A stretch of DNA of 33,854 bases from Candidatus Segetimicrobium genomatis (GTDB taxonomy: Bacteria; Sysuimicrobiota; Sysuimicrobiia; Sysuimicrobiales; Kaftiobacteriaceae). Shown piece by piece: positions 25,069 to 33,774 of this stretch. The notes below the pieces were generated by a model. It worked only from the letters and a program-made list of their open reading frames with translations. It was not told the origin of the DNA and made no database searches. The position numbers and the translations under genes are program-made. How positions within the stretch are numbered: position 1 is the stretch's first letter; each line of letters starts with the position of its first letter. Location of the stretch: positions 1-33,854 of the forward strand of contig VBAP01000047.1 in NCBI GenBank assembly GCA_005882335.1, read 5' to 3'.

Positions 25069-25212
25069 ATCCAATCTACACAATCTACCCAATCTACTCA
25101 ATCTTCGCAATCCCAGGCCAGGACCCAGCGTGATTTGAGCACTGTTCAGCCGAGGGGGTTTCGCAGGCAGATCGGGAGGATTGTGTAGATTGCGCAGATT
25201 GAGTAGATTGAA
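25069..25212. repeat. Nonad inverted repeat (CAATCTACC type) in a divergent promoter region
   Basis: The left arm (25069-25113) has 9-nt units built on CAATCTAC. The right arm (25180-25212) has GTAGATTG units. They enclose 66 nt of unique sequence between thiolase B (leftward, start 25065) and the acyl-CoA dehydrogenase (rightward, start 25219). No transcript ends here, so this copy cannot be a simple terminator. Confidence 0.82.
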
Positions 25213-25218
25213 GTCAGG

Positions 25219-26332
25219 ATGGACTTTCAGCTGACGGACGAACACCGGATGATCCAGGCCACGGTGCGGGAGTTCGCGACGAAAGAGATCCTCCCGCGCG
25301 CCGCGGCGCTGGACCACTCCCCGACCTTTCCGGCGGAGATCATCCAGAAGGCGGCCGCGCTCGGCTTGATGGGCATGATAGTTCCTGAACGGTATGGTGG
25401 CGCCGGCGTGGACGCCGTCGGCTACGTCCTGGTGCACGAAGAACTGGCACGAGCGTCGGCCGGAGTGCAGACGATTATTACGGTCAACAACTCCCTGGTC
25501 TGCGACCCGATCGTGTACTTTGGCACAGAAGAACAAAAGCGGCGCTACTTGCCCCGGCTATGCTCCGGCGCGTCGCTGGGTTGCTACTGTCTGACAGAGC
25601 CCGCCCATGGTTCGGACGCCATGTCACTGCAGGCGAGTGCGCGGCGTGACGGCGGCGAGTGGAGCCTGCGGGGGACGAAGGTATTTGTGACCAACGGCGT
25701 CGAGGCAGACGTCTGCATCGTATACGCGCGCACCGGACCTGAGCCCGGCGCGCGCGGGATCTCAAAAGAAACTAGGCATCAAGTGTTCCTCCACGGCTGA
25801 GATCGTGCTGGACGACTGCCGCGTGCCCGCATCCAACCTGCTGGGCGAGCCCGGGACCGGCGGGAAGATCGCGCTCAGCACCCTTGACGGCGGGCGGCTG
25901 GGGATTGCCGCGCAGGCGGTGGGCATCGCGCGGGCGGCCCTGGAAGAGGCCACGGCCTATGCCGCGAGCCGGCAGCAGTTCGGCCGGTCCATCGGGGAGT
26001 TCCAGGCCATCCAATGGATGCTCGCAGATATGGCCACGCGCACCGATGCGGCGCGCCTGCTGATGCTTCGGGCCGCGTACCTTCGACAGCAGGGGACACG
26101 GTACACAAGAGAAGCGTCCATGGCGAAACTGTTCGCCTCGGAAACAGCGATGTGGGCCACTCACAAGGCCGTGCAGATCTTTGGGGGGTATGGCTACATC
26201 CAGGACTACCCGGTGGAGCGCTACTTCCGTGATGCAAAGATCACCGAGATCTATGAGGGGACTTCGGAGGTCCAACGGCTCGTGATCGCACGCAGTATTC
26301 TGCAGATGACAAAAGTGACTAGTGACTGGTGA
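25219..26332 (+). pseudogene. Short-chain acyl-CoA dehydrogenase, frame-broken by an internal deletion
   Basis: FAD enzyme, butyryl-CoA dehydrogenase-like. The first frame (25219-25800) gives MDFQLTDEHRMIQATVREFA, PERYGGAGVDAVGYVLVHEEL, GCYCLTEPAHGSDAMSLQ and [20 protein letters not shown], then fails after GARGIS. The second frame resumes at about 25766 with [21 protein letters not shown] and continues through [15 protein letters not shown] to [27 protein letters not shown], with the catalytic Glu in YEGTSE. Compared with the family, about 17 residues (the AFLVE...GKKE strand pair) are absent and the frame changes, so roughly 50 nt seem deleted (length 2 mod 3). Either the gene is inactivated or the assembly dropped bases. 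The last residues (KVTSDW) read into a heptad repeat. ETF genes follow. Confidence 0.85.
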
Positions 26333-26400
26333 CTAGTGACTGGTGACTGGTACCAACAGTGTCTCGCAAGGGGTTGACCAGTCACCAATCACCAGTCACC
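26314..26400. repeat. Heptad inverted repeat (GTGACTGG type) at the acyl-CoA dehydrogenase end
   Basis: The left arm (26314-26350) consists of GTGACTA/GTGACTG units and includes the stop codon of the dehydrogenase. The right arm (26375-26400) has AGTCACC/AATCACC units. It ends 4 nt before the GAGG ribosome binding site of etfB. Confidence 0.82.
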
Positions 26401-26414
26401 CATGAGGTGCCGGC

Positions 26415-27206
26415 GTGAACATCATCGTCTGTGTTAAGCAAGTTCCGGACACAGAAGCCCCAATTCGGATCACCCCGGATGGTAGCGGGATCGACGAGAC
26501 GGGTGTGACCCTGGTGATGAACTACTACGATGAGCATGCGACCGAGGCCGGCCTGCGGTTGCGGGAGCAGTTCGGCGGTACGGTGACCCTGGTCAGCGTC
26601 GGTCCCGAGCGGGCGAAGGAGGCGTTGCGGACCGGGCTGGCGATGGGGGCCGATGACGCGGTTCTGGTCAGCGACCCTGCTCTGAACGGCGCCGATCACC
26701 TCGGCGTCGCCCGCGTGCTGGCGGCCGTAATCAAGACACTGCCGCACGATGCCGTGATCTGCGGGAAGCTCAGCACCGACGACAACGCGACCACCGTGGG
26801 TGCCGCGCTCGCCGAGTATCTGGGCCTGCCGCAGGCGACCGCCGTCGCGCACCTGGAGGTGGACGCCGCCGGCACGGGCGCCGTCGTGCACCGCGAGGTA
26901 GAAGGCGGCGTGGAAGTCCTGGCGGTGCCGTTTCCCGCATTGCTGACCGTGGAACGCAGTCTCAACGAACCGCGCTATCCGTCGCTTCCGGGCATCATGA
27001 AGGCCAAGCGGAAAGAGATCAAAACCTTGACGCTGGAGAATCTGGGCCTCGCCGCGGCTGAGGTGGGGGCCGCCGCAGCCAGGACGGCACTGGTGCGTCT
27101 CTCTCCGCCGCCGGCGCGAAAAGCCGGCCGGATGGTGGAGGGCGATACAGAACAGGCGGTGGCCGCGATCCTGGCATTCCTAGTGGACGAGGCGAAAGTG
27201 CTCTGA
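26415..27206 (+). CDS. etfB: Electron transfer flavoprotein subunit beta
   Basis: Binds AMP or a second flavin and shapes the electron carrier that takes electrons from acyl-CoA dehydrogenases. The protein has 263 residues. The N-terminus NIIVCVKQVPDTEAPIRI and GADDAVLVSD, then AVICGKLSTDDNATTVGAALAEYLGLPQATAV are typical, as is the C-terminal RSLNEPRYPSLPGIMKAKRKEI signature. GTG 26415 has GAGG 7 nt upstream. It is 2 nt before etfA. There is no sign in the sequence whether this is a bifurcating type. Confidence 0.95.
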   Translation: MNIIVCVKQVPDTEAPIRITPDGSGIDETGVTLVMNYYDEHATEAGLRLREQFGGTVTLVSVGPERAKEALRTGLAMGADDAVLVSDPALNGADHLGVARVLAAVIKTLPHDAVICGKLSTDDNATTVGAALAEYLGLPQATAVAHLEVDAAGTGAVVHREVEGGVEVLAVPFPALLTVERSLNEPRYPSLPGIMKAKRKEIKTLTLENLGLAAAEVGAAAARTALVRLSPPPARKAGRMVEGDTEQAVAAILAFLVDEAKVL

Positions 27207-27208
27207 CC

Positions 27209-28201
27209 ATGGGCGCCGATATCTGGGTCTACATCGAGCATGCAGAGGCAGCGCCGAAGAAGGTCAGTTTGGAGTTGCTGAGCTGTGCGCGTTCCCTATC
27301 CACCGAGCTGGGCGGCAACATCGTCGCGTTCGTGCCGGGTTCCAAGATCGACCAGGTTATCGCCGCCGTCGGGTCGCGGGGAGCAGACATCATCTACGCT
27401 GCTGAACATCCGCTGCTGGACACTTACACGACCGATGGTTATGCTGCGGTGCTGGCCGACGCAGTGCGGGCGGAGTCTCCGGCGATTGTCTTGGTCGGGT
27501 CCACAGCGCAAGGACGCGACCTGGCGCCCCGCGTCGCGGCGCGGCTGGGCGCGGGGATTGTGACCGACTGCGCCACACTGGCCTGGCGCGACGGCAAGGT
27601 GCTGGCCACCCGCCCGATGTACACGCGAAAAGCGATCGGAACGGTGCGGGTCACCGGCGGCGGTCCGTGCATCGCCGTGGTGCTGCCCGCGATGTATCCG
27701 CTGCCGGATGCGGATTCCCCCCGGCGGCCTGAGGTTCGCCGGCGGCCGGTGCACCTCGATGGAAAGGCGATCCGGACCTCGGTCCGTGAGGTCAAGAGCG
27801 TCCACCGGGAAACGATCCCGCTGATTGAAGCCAACGTCATCATCTCCGGTGGCCGGGGGATGAAGGGGCCGGAAAATTTCGCGATCCTGGACGACTTGGC
27901 GCGCGCGCTAGGGGCGGCAGTCGGATCGTCCCGTCCCCCCGTGGACTCGGGATGGGTTCCGCACGACTATGAGATTGGCCAGACCGGGAAGACGGTCAGC
28001 CCCCAGGTGTACCTCGCCTGCGGCATCTCGGGGGCTCCGCAGCATCTGGCCGGCATGTCGGGCTCCAAGTACATCGTCGCGATCAACAAAGATCCCAACG
28101 CCCCGATGTTCCAGGTTGCCGACCTGGGGGTCGTGGGGGATCTGTTCGAGATCATCCCGAAGCTAGCAGAGGCAGTGCGGAAGGCGAAGAGCCAACACTG
28201 A
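27209..28201 (+). CDS. etfA: Electron transfer flavoprotein subunit alpha
   Basis: FAD-binding subunit of ETF. The protein has 330 residues. The N-terminal domain [20 protein letters not shown] is followed by the C-terminal FAD domain with [39 protein letters not shown], then P-Q-H-L-A-G-M and [23 protein letters not shown]. No ferredoxin domain is fused. It is 3 nt before the mutase gene, so ETF and mutase are in one operon. Confidence 0.95.
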   Translation: MGADIWVYIEHAEAAPKKVSLELLSCARSLSTELGGNIVAFVPGSKIDQVIAAVGSRGADIIYAAEHPLLDTYTTDGYAAVLADAVRAESPAIVLVGSTAQGRDLAPRVAARLGAGIVTDCATLAWRDGKVLATRPMYTRKAIGTVRVTGGGPCIAVVLPAMYPLPDADSPRRPEVRRRPVHLDGKAIRTSVREVKSVHRETIPLIEANVIISGGRGMKGPENFAILDDLARALGAAVGSSRPPVDSGWVPHDYEIGQTGKTVSPQVYLACGISGAPQHLAGMSGSKYIVAINKDPNAPMFQVADLGVVGDLFEIIPKLAEAVRKAKSQH

Positions 28202-28204
28202 CGC

Positions 28205-29887
28205 ATGGTGATCGATCCCAAGCAGCTTGAAGAGCTGCGTCAGGCCCGCCGGCAGTGGGAGGCGACGACGCTGCGGGGCAGTCTGGAGCAGCAGCCCGAA
28301 CGCGCTCCGCGATTTTCCACGCTCTCGGATATGGAGATCGCGCGCCTGTATGCCCCTGACGACCTGCCGGCGTACGATCCGGCCCGCGATCTGGGATTGC
28401 CCGGCGAGTATCCGTTTACGCGCGGCATCCATCCGACAATGTATCGAGGGCGGCTGTGGACGATGCGGCAGTTCGCCGGCTTTGGGTCGCCGGAGGACAG
28501 CAACCGGCGCTTCCATTATCTTTTGGAGCATGGGCAGACGGGGCTGTCGGTGGCGTTTGACATGCCTACGTTGATGGGCTACGACTCCGACCACGCACGG
28601 GCGCAGGGGGAGGTGGGCCGGGAGGGCGTGGCGGTCGATACGCTGGAGGACATGGAAATCCTGTTCCGCGGCCTGCCGCTGGATCGTATCACCACCTCGA
28701 TGACGATCAACGCGCCCGCCAACGTCTTGTTGGCGATGTACTTGGTGGCCGCGGAACGTGCCGGGTACCGGCGCGATCAACTGGGCGGGACGACCCAGAC
28801 GGATATGCTGAAGGAGTTCATCGCCCAAAAAGAATGGATCGTCCCGCCGCGGCCGAGCATGCGGTTGATCCAGGACATGCTGGCCTTCGGGACGCGTGAG
28901 CTGCCGCGTTGGAACACCATCAGCATCAGCGGCTACCATATTCGGGAAGCCGGGGCGACCGCGGTGCAGGAACTGGCGTTCACCCTCGCCGACGGCATCG
29001 CCTACGTGCAGGCCGGGTTGGACGCCGGCCTGGCTGTCGACCAGTTTGCGCCGCGGCTGTCGTTTTTCTTTGACTGCCACAACGACCTCTTCGAAGAGAT
29101 TGCCAAGTTCCGGGCAGCACGGCGGCTGTGGGCCCGGATCATGCGGGAGCGGTTCCGCGCGGAGTCGCCGCGATCATGGTGGCTCCGCTTCCACACTCAG
29201 ACCGCCGGCGTGTCACTCACCGCGCAGCAGCCGCAGAACAACATCGTCCGTGTGACCCTGCAGGCCCTGGCCGCCGTGTTGGGCGGGACGCAATCACTGC
29301 ACACCAACTCCATGGACGAGACGTACGCGTTGCCGACGGAAGAGGCGGTCATGATCGCGCTGCGCACGCAGCAGATCATCGCCTATGAGAGCGGCGCGAC
29401 CAACACCGTCGATCCGCTCGGCGGGTCATATTTCGTCGAGGCCTTGACCAACCGTGTGGAGGCGGAAGCCGAGGCCTACATCCGGAAGATCGACGACCTG
29501 GGCGGCATGGTGCGAGCCGTTGAACTTGGGTATCCGCAGCGGGAGATCGCCGACGCCAGTTACCGCTACCAGCAGCAGCTGGAGCGCAGAGAGAAGATCG
29601 TTGTCGGCATCAATGAGTTTGCCGGGCCCCACGCCCAGCCGATCCAGATTCTGCGCATCGACCCCCACGTCGAACGCCGGCAGGTTGAACGCCTGCAGCG
29701 CGTTCGGAAGGAACGGGACAGCCGGCAGGCCCGCCGCGCCCTGGACGCCCTGCAACGCGCCGGGGAGCGGGGAGAAAATACCATGGACCGGGTGGTAGAC
29801 TGCGTCAGAGCTTCGGCGACCGTCGGAGAGATCTGCGACGTCTTTAGGACCGTGTACGGCGAGTATAAGGAACCGGCAATTATCTGA
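28205..29887 (+). CDS. icmA: B12-dependent acyl-CoA mutase large subunit, isobutyryl-CoA mutase-like
   Basis: The substrate-binding TIM-barrel subunit of the methylmalonyl-CoA mutase family, 560 residues, without the cobalamin domain, which is encoded separately downstream. Conserved blocks are [87 protein letters not shown]-like [19 protein letters not shown] and [13 protein letters not shown]. The substrate-specific residues differ from methylmalonyl-CoA mutase: Tyr89 is Phe90 (RQFAGF) and Arg207 is Gln208 (FIAQKEW), the pair found in isobutyryl-CoA mutase. The 2-hydroxyisobutyryl-CoA mutase Asp117 is Ala117. Context (ETF, acyl-CoA dehydrogenase, Hbd, thiolase) suits conversion of isobutyryl-CoA to butyryl-CoA. 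Confidence 0.88.
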   Translation: MVIDPKQLEELRQARRQWEATTLRGSLEQQPERAPRFSTLSDMEIARLYAPDDLPAYDPARDLGLPGEYPFTRGIHPTMYRGRLWTMRQFAGFGSPEDSNRRFHYLLEHGQTGLSVAFDMPTLMGYDSDHARAQGEVGREGVAVDTLEDMEILFRGLPLDRITTSMTINAPANVLLAMYLVAAERAGYRRDQLGGTTQTDMLKEFIAQKEWIVPPRPSMRLIQDMLAFGTRELPRWNTISISGYHIREAGATAVQELAFTLADGIAYVQAGLDAGLAVDQFAPRLSFFFDCHNDLFEEIAKFRAARRLWARIMRERFRAESPRSWWLRFHTQTAGVSLTAQQPQNNIVRVTLQALAAVLGGTQSLHTNSMDETYALPTEEAVMIALRTQQIIAYESGATNTVDPLGGSYFVEALTNRVEAEAEAYIRKIDDLGGMVRAVELGYPQREIADASYRYQQQLERREKIVVGINEFAGPHAQPIQILRIDPHVERRQVERLQRVRKERDSRQARRALDALQRAGERGENTMDRVVDCVRASATVGEICDVFRTVYGEYKEPAII

Positions 29888-29894
29888 ATTGCGC

Positions 29895-30042
29895 GACCAG
29901 AGACCAGGGTACCAGGGCACCAGGGAACCAGGCAAACGGGGAGTTCTGGTCTGCATGGTCCCTTGGTCCCCTGGTCCCTTGGTCCCCTGGTCCCTTGGTC
30001 CCCTGGTCCCTTGGTCCCTTGGTCCCCTGGCTCCTTGGCACC
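29895..30042. repeat. Octad inverted repeat (GGTCCCTT/GGTCCCCT) between the mutase subunit genes
   Basis: The left arm (29895-29932) carries ACCAGGG units. The right arm (29955-30042) is a regular 8-nt tandem of GGTCCCTT alternating with GGTCCCCT, about ten units. The arms can form an extended GC hairpin. The upstream open frame of the small-subunit gene runs through it, which can mislead start prediction. Confidence 0.87.
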
Positions 30043-30050
30043 GTAGTAAG

Positions 30051-30473
30051 ATGATATCGATGACGAATGGGAAGATCCGCATCATTATCGCCAAGCCCGG
30101 GCTGGACGGTCACGACCGAGGAGCAAAGGTCGTGGCGCGCGCCCTGCGCGACGCGGGGTTCGAAGTCATCTACACTGGGCTGCACCAGACCCCCGAGATG
30201 ATTGCGAGTGCGGCGATTCAGGAAGATGCTGATGCCGTCGGGCTGTCCATCCTCTCGGGCGCCCACATGACGCTGCTGCCTCGCCTGATGGACCTGCTGC
30301 GCCAGAAGCGCGGCGGCGAGATCGTGGTCTTCGCCGGTGGGATCATTCCGGAGGAAGATATCTCCGCCCTTAAGTCCAGCGGCGTCAGCGAGATCTTCCC
30401 GCCAGGCACATCGCTGGACGTCATCGTGCGCTGGGTGCGGGAGCACGTCAATCCGCGCGGCGTGAAAACCTGA
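30051..30473 (+). CDS. icmB: B12-dependent acyl-CoA mutase small (cobalamin-binding) subunit
   Basis: A 140-residue cobalamin-binding Rossmann-like protein. The base-off motif D-x-H-x-x-G is D19-G-H21-D-R-G24 ([13 protein letters not shown]), followed by [14 protein letters not shown] (the S-x-L motif) and [12 protein letters not shown] with the GG motif. It pairs with the large subunit upstream, the two-protein arrangement of IcmA/IcmB and HcmA/HcmB. ATG 30051 and ATG 30060 are both possible; neither has a strong Shine-Dalgarno. An octad repeat separates it from the large subunit gene. Confidence 0.93.
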   Translation: MISMTNGKIRIIIAKPGLDGHDRGAKVVARALRDAGFEVIYTGLHQTPEMIASAAIQEDADAVGLSILSGAHMTLLPRLMDLLRQKRGGEIVVFAGGIIPEEDISALKSSGVSEIFPPGTSLDVIVRWVREHVNPRGVKT

Positions 30474-30477
30474 GCGC

Positions 30478-31344
30478 ATGCGAAGCGGCCCGCTCCAAGA
30501 TGGCGAACCCGTTCTCCTGATTGATCGGAAGGATCGCCGCTACTTGATCGTCCTGCGCGCCGGTACCGTTTCGGATCTGCGCGGGGGAAAGCTGCCACAC
30601 GATGACCTCATTGGGACGCTGGAGGGGCGGCCCGTCGGCACAACCCGCGGGGAGACGTTTCTGATGGTCCGTGCCACCCTGGCCGAGTTTGTTCTGGCGA
30701 TGCCTCGCGGGGCCCAAATCATTTACCCAAAAGACCTTAGCGCCATCCTCCTCGCCGCGGACATCTATCCGGGCTCGACAGTGCTGGAGGCCGGGACCGG
30801 GTCGGGCGCGTTGACGATGACGTTGCTGCGTGCGGTGGGGCCGGAGGGCAGGGTGTTCTCCTATGAGGTCCGCGAAGACTTTGGTAGGCTGGCCGCGCAG
30901 AATATCGGTCGTTACCTGGGATCGAGCGACCAGCTGGTGACGCGCGCGCACGACGTCTACGAGAGTATTCCCGATGGGGGGCTCGATCGCATCATCCTGG
31001 ATGTTCCAGAGCCCTGGCGGGTCGTCCCCCACGCGGTCACGGCGCTGCGGCAGGGCGGCGTCCTGGCATCGTACGTCCCGACAGTCCCGCAGGCGGTCCG
31101 GATGGTGGAGTCGCTGCGGCACTCGGGCGCGTTTGCCATGGTAGAAACGTTTGAGACGCTGGTCCGTCCCTGGAACATTGAAGGGGCCAGCGTCCGCCCG
31201 GCGCACCGCATGGTCGCACACACGGCGTTCATCACGACGGCGCGCCGGGTCGAGCAGCGAACAGCGGGCGGCGAACTGGGGACAGCAAGCAGTGGACTAC
31301 AGGGGCCAGACCACAGGGATCAACAGGATGCTGACGAGCCCTAG
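30478..31344 (+). CDS. trmI: tRNA (adenine-58-N1)-methyltransferase TrmI
   Basis: Makes m1A58 in the T-loop of tRNA, important for tRNA stability at high temperature in several thermophiles. The protein has 288 residues. The N-terminal beta domain precedes the SAM motif VLEAGTGSGALTMTLLRAVG (102-121), YEVREDF and the catalytic Asp175 in RIILDVPEPW, then VPTVPQAVRMVESL and a TAFITTARR end. About 25 C-terminal residues after that are unconserved, because the frame runs 48 nt into the convergent permease gene before it stops. It starts 4 nt after the mutase small subunit. Confidence 0.92.
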   Translation: MRSGPLQDGEPVLLIDRKDRRYLIVLRAGTVSDLRGGKLPHDDLIGTLEGRPVGTTRGETFLMVRATLAEFVLAMPRGAQIIYPKDLSAILLAADIYPGSTVLEAGTGSGALTMTLLRAVGPEGRVFSYEVREDFGRLAAQNIGRYLGSSDQLVTRAHDVYESIPDGGLDRIILDVPEPWRVVPHAVTALRQGGVLASYVPTVPQAVRMVESLRHSGAFAMVETFETLVRPWNIEGASVRPAHRMVAHTAFITTARRVEQRTAGGELGTASSGLQGPDHRDQQDADEP

Positions 31345-32571
31345 CAGGACTGCCAAGGGCAGGCCGATCCGCACATAGTCCTTCATCTGATATCCGCCCG
31401 GCCCCATCACCAGGAGGTTCACCGGATTGCTTATTGGCGTGAAAGTCGTGCCGGTGCCGGCGATCACCGCCATGACGTACGCGTGGGGGTTGGCGCTGAC
31501 ACCGGCGGCGTGAATGGCAAGCGGGGCCAGCACAGCGGTTGCGGCAACGCTGGGCATGACCTGGTTCAGCCCGATCGCAATGGCCAGCATCACCGCCAGC
31601 GCGGCGAGTTTGCTGGCTCCCAACGCCCGGAGCACGGCGTCGCTGAGACTCGCCGCGGCGCCGGTGTCCGACAGCGCCATCCCCAACGGCAGAATGGCTC
31701 CCATGAACACGAGGGCCCGCCAGTCCACGGCCTGATAAATCTCGTCCATTGTCACGCAGCCTGAGATCACTACAAGGCCTGCAGCCAGCAGGGTCGCCAC
31801 GGCAATGGAAACACCGGCAGTGCTGGCCGCGATCAGCAGGGCCACCGAGAGCAGCGCCCACGGGGCCAGTTCCGTACGCTGCCGTGCGGCAGGCACGCTT
31901 GCCAAATGCTCGGGGCGTGGGGTTTCGTGCAGCGGGGCATCGGGGAGCCACTTGCGTCCGACGAGCGCGATGAAGGCCAGCCCCGCCAGTAGAAACGTTC
32001 CGCCCACGGGAAGGAACTCGAAGAACCCAAACGGCGGCAGGCCGTGCTGGACCAGGGCGTCACTGGCGATGAGGTTGCTGGGGCCCGAGATAAGCGTGAG
32101 GTTGCCGCCCAGCCGCGTGCCCAGCGCAAGGGGCAGAAGCAGGCGTGAAGGACTGATCCGCGCTTCGCGCGCGGCCGCGATGGCTGCCGGCAGCAACACC
32201 GCCATGGCGCCGATGCTGTTCATCACGCCGGAGAGCAGCCCGGCGGTCAGCACGAAGGCCACCGTCAGCCGAAGTTCGCTGGGGCCGGCCAGCGCAAGTA
32301 CGCGCCGCCCGAGTCTGGTCGCCACGCCGGTCCGTTCCAGCCCCGCGCTGAGGACAAACACCGCAGCCATGGCGATGAGGGCCGGCGATCCGAATCCGGC
32401 GAGTCCTGTGTTCAGGGAGACGGTGCCGGAGACCAACAACGCGAGGAGGGCAAGCAGGGCAACCGCATCGGGCCGCCAGCGGCCTGCGGCAAACGCCGCG
32501 GCGGCAGCGATCAGCAGTGCCAGCGTGAACAGGGCGGCTGCAGACACGCGCTCGGGATCAGAGGCGCTCAA
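31297..32571 (-). CDS. SLC13/DASS-type anion permease, short form
   Basis: A 424-residue polytopic membrane protein with about 10-12 hydrophobic segments. The two inverted half-repeats carry related substrate-clamp motifs: GTRLGGNLTLISGPSNLIAS in the first and GTTFTPISNPVNLLVMGPGGY in the second. Many family members have two central TrkA-C domains; these are absent here. The substrate (sulfate, dicarboxylate or other anion) cannot be deduced. The start is a TTG at 32571, overlapping the thiolase end by 14 nt, or GTG at 32547. The 3' end overlaps trmI on the other strand by 48 nt. Confidence 0.85.
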   Translation of the reverse strand: MSASDPERVSAAALFTLALLIAAAAAFAAGRWRPDAVALLALLALLVSGTVSLNTGLAGFGSPALIAMAAVFVLSAGLERTGVATRLGRRVLALAGPSELRLTVAFVLTAGLLSGVMNSIGAMAVLLPAAIAAAREARISPSRLLLPLALGTRLGGNLTLISGPSNLIASDALVQHGLPPFGFFEFLPVGGTFLLAGLAFIALVGRKWLPDAPLHETPRPEHLASVPAARQRTELAPWALLSVALLIAASTAGVSIAVATLLAAGLVVISGCVTMDEIYQAVDWRALVFMGAILPLGMALSDTGAAASLSDAVLRALGASKLAALAVMLAIAIGLNQVMPSVAATAVLAPLAIHAAGVSANPHAYVMAVIAGTGTTFTPISNPVNLLVMGPGGYQMKDYVRIGLPLAVLLGLVSILLIPVVWPL

Positions 32572-33736
32572 CCGCCACGGCCACAGCCTCGCCGCCGGCG
32601 AGACAGATGGCGGCCACGCCGCGTCGCGCCTCGTAGCGGGGCATGGCGTACAGCAGCGTGGTCAGGATACGGGCGCCGCTGCACCCGATGGGGTGGCCCA
32701 GCGCGACCGCTCCGCCGTGAACGTTGACGCGATCGAGGGAGATGCCGAGATCACGGCACACGCCGAGGACAACAGCGGAAAATGCTTCATTGATCTCAAA
32801 CAGATCCACGTCCTCTTTCCGCCAGCCGACCTTCTCGAGCAGGCGTTTCGTGGCCTGTGCGGGGGCGATGGTGAACCATTCCGGCGCCATCGCCGCGCCG
32901 GCCTGCCCCACGATCCGGGCCAGGGGTTTCCATCCCCGGCGCTGGGCCACTTCCTCGGCGGCCAGCACCACGGCTGCCGCGCCGTCGCTGATGCTACTGG
33001 CGTTGCCCGCCGTCACGGTGCCACCCTCTTCAAAGGCAGGTCGCAGGGTGGAGAGCTTGTCGAAGTCGACGCGGCGCGGCTCTTCGTCTTCTGCGACGAT
33101 CTGCGGCGCGCCCTTCGCACCAGAGATCTCCACGGGCACGATCTCCTGGGCAAACTTGCCCCCGTCCATGGCACCGAGCGCTCGAGAGTAGCTCCGGCGG
33201 GCGAAATCATCCTGTTCCTGGCGAGAGATCCGGTACTCGCGTGCCAGGATTTCCGCGCAGTTGCCCATGTGTAGATTCTGATAAGCGTCCAGCAGCCCGT
33301 CCTTCAGGATGGTATCGACGATTTTGTCATCGCCCAGCCTGTAGCCGGTGCGGGCCCGCGGCAGCAGGTAGGGCGCCGCGCTCATGTTCTCCATCCCGCC
33401 AGCCACGACGACGTCGGCATCGCCCGCCGCGATGGCCTGGGCCGCCAGCATGGCCGCTTTCAGGCCCGAGCCGCACATTTTGTTGATGGTCGTCGCCGGA
33501 ACGGAGACGGGGAGCCCGGCATACAGCGCGGCCTGCCGCGCCGGCGCCTGCCCGAGGCCGGCGCTGAGGACATTGCCGACAATCGCCTCATCCACCTGGT
33601 CTTTTTGGACCTCTGCGCGCCGCAGCGCCTCGGCGATGGCGATGCTCCCGAGGCGCGGGGCAGGGATTGACGCCAGCCCGCCGAGGAAGTGGCCGATCGG
33701 TGTGCGGGCGGCGCTCAGGATGACAACGGTGCGCAT
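32558..33736 (-). CDS. Acetyl-CoA acetyltransferase (thiolase), catalytically complete
   Basis: Biosynthetic or degradative thiolase of 392 residues, cleaving acetoacetyl-CoA or 3-oxoacyl-CoA, or condensing acetyl-CoA. The nucleophile is Cys88 (NKMCGSGLKA). The C-terminal residues are His348 (ALGHPIGCSG) and Cys378 (CLAGGEA, where most enzymes have C-x-G-G-G-x-G), with the oxyanion N-E-A-F in EINEAFS. It is the only thiolase in the window with a complete triad, so it is the likely last enzyme of the butyryl-CoA route. ATG is at 33736, and a candidate promoter lies just upstream. It is followed by the permease gene in the same operon. Confidence 0.95.
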   Translation of the reverse strand: MRTVVILSAARTPIGHFLGGLASIPAPRLGSIAIAEALRRAEVQKDQVDEAIVGNVLSAGLGQAPARQAALYAGLPVSVPATTINKMCGSGLKAAMLAAQAIAAGDADVVVAGGMENMSAAPYLLPRARTGYRLGDDKIVDTILKDGLLDAYQNLHMGNCAEILAREYRISRQEQDDFARRSYSRALGAMDGGKFAQEIVPVEISGAKGAPQIVAEDEEPRRVDFDKLSTLRPAFEEGGTVTAGNASSISDGAAAVVLAAEEVAQRRGWKPLARIVGQAGAAMAPEWFTIAPAQATKRLLEKVGWRKEDVDLFEINEAFSAVVLGVCRDLGISLDRVNVHGGAVALGHPIGCSGARILTTLLYAMPRYEARRGVAAICLAGGEAVAVAVERL

Positions 33737-33745
33737 GTTACGCTC

Positions 33746-33774
33746 AGTCTACTGCGGCCCAGGTATTGGCGCAA
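33746..33774 (-). promoter_or_regulatory. Candidate sigma70 promoter for the thiolase
   Basis: On the minus strand TTGCGC (33774-33769), a 17-nt spacer and TAGACT (33751-33746) precede the ATG at 33736. The same TTGCG...17...TAnACT layout is seen before nusB. Transcription would start only about 4-6 nt before the ATG. The rest of 33775-33854 shows no feature. Confidence 0.4.

Noticed and set aside
23917-25536. Thiolase B beginning at 25536 with a 157-residue extension
   Set aside because: The extra part crosses the nonad repeat and lies antisense to the acyl-CoA dehydrogenase; the conserved N-terminus starts at MSDRV (25065).
29895-30042. Tandem GGTCCCTT units as a CRISPR array
   Set aside because: Period of 8 nt with no spacers and no cas genes; it belongs to the short-period intergenic repeats.
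29889-30050. Mutase small subunit beginning at 29889
   Set aside because: The extra 54 residues are translated from the octad repeat and are unlike the family; the cobalamin domain begins after 30051.
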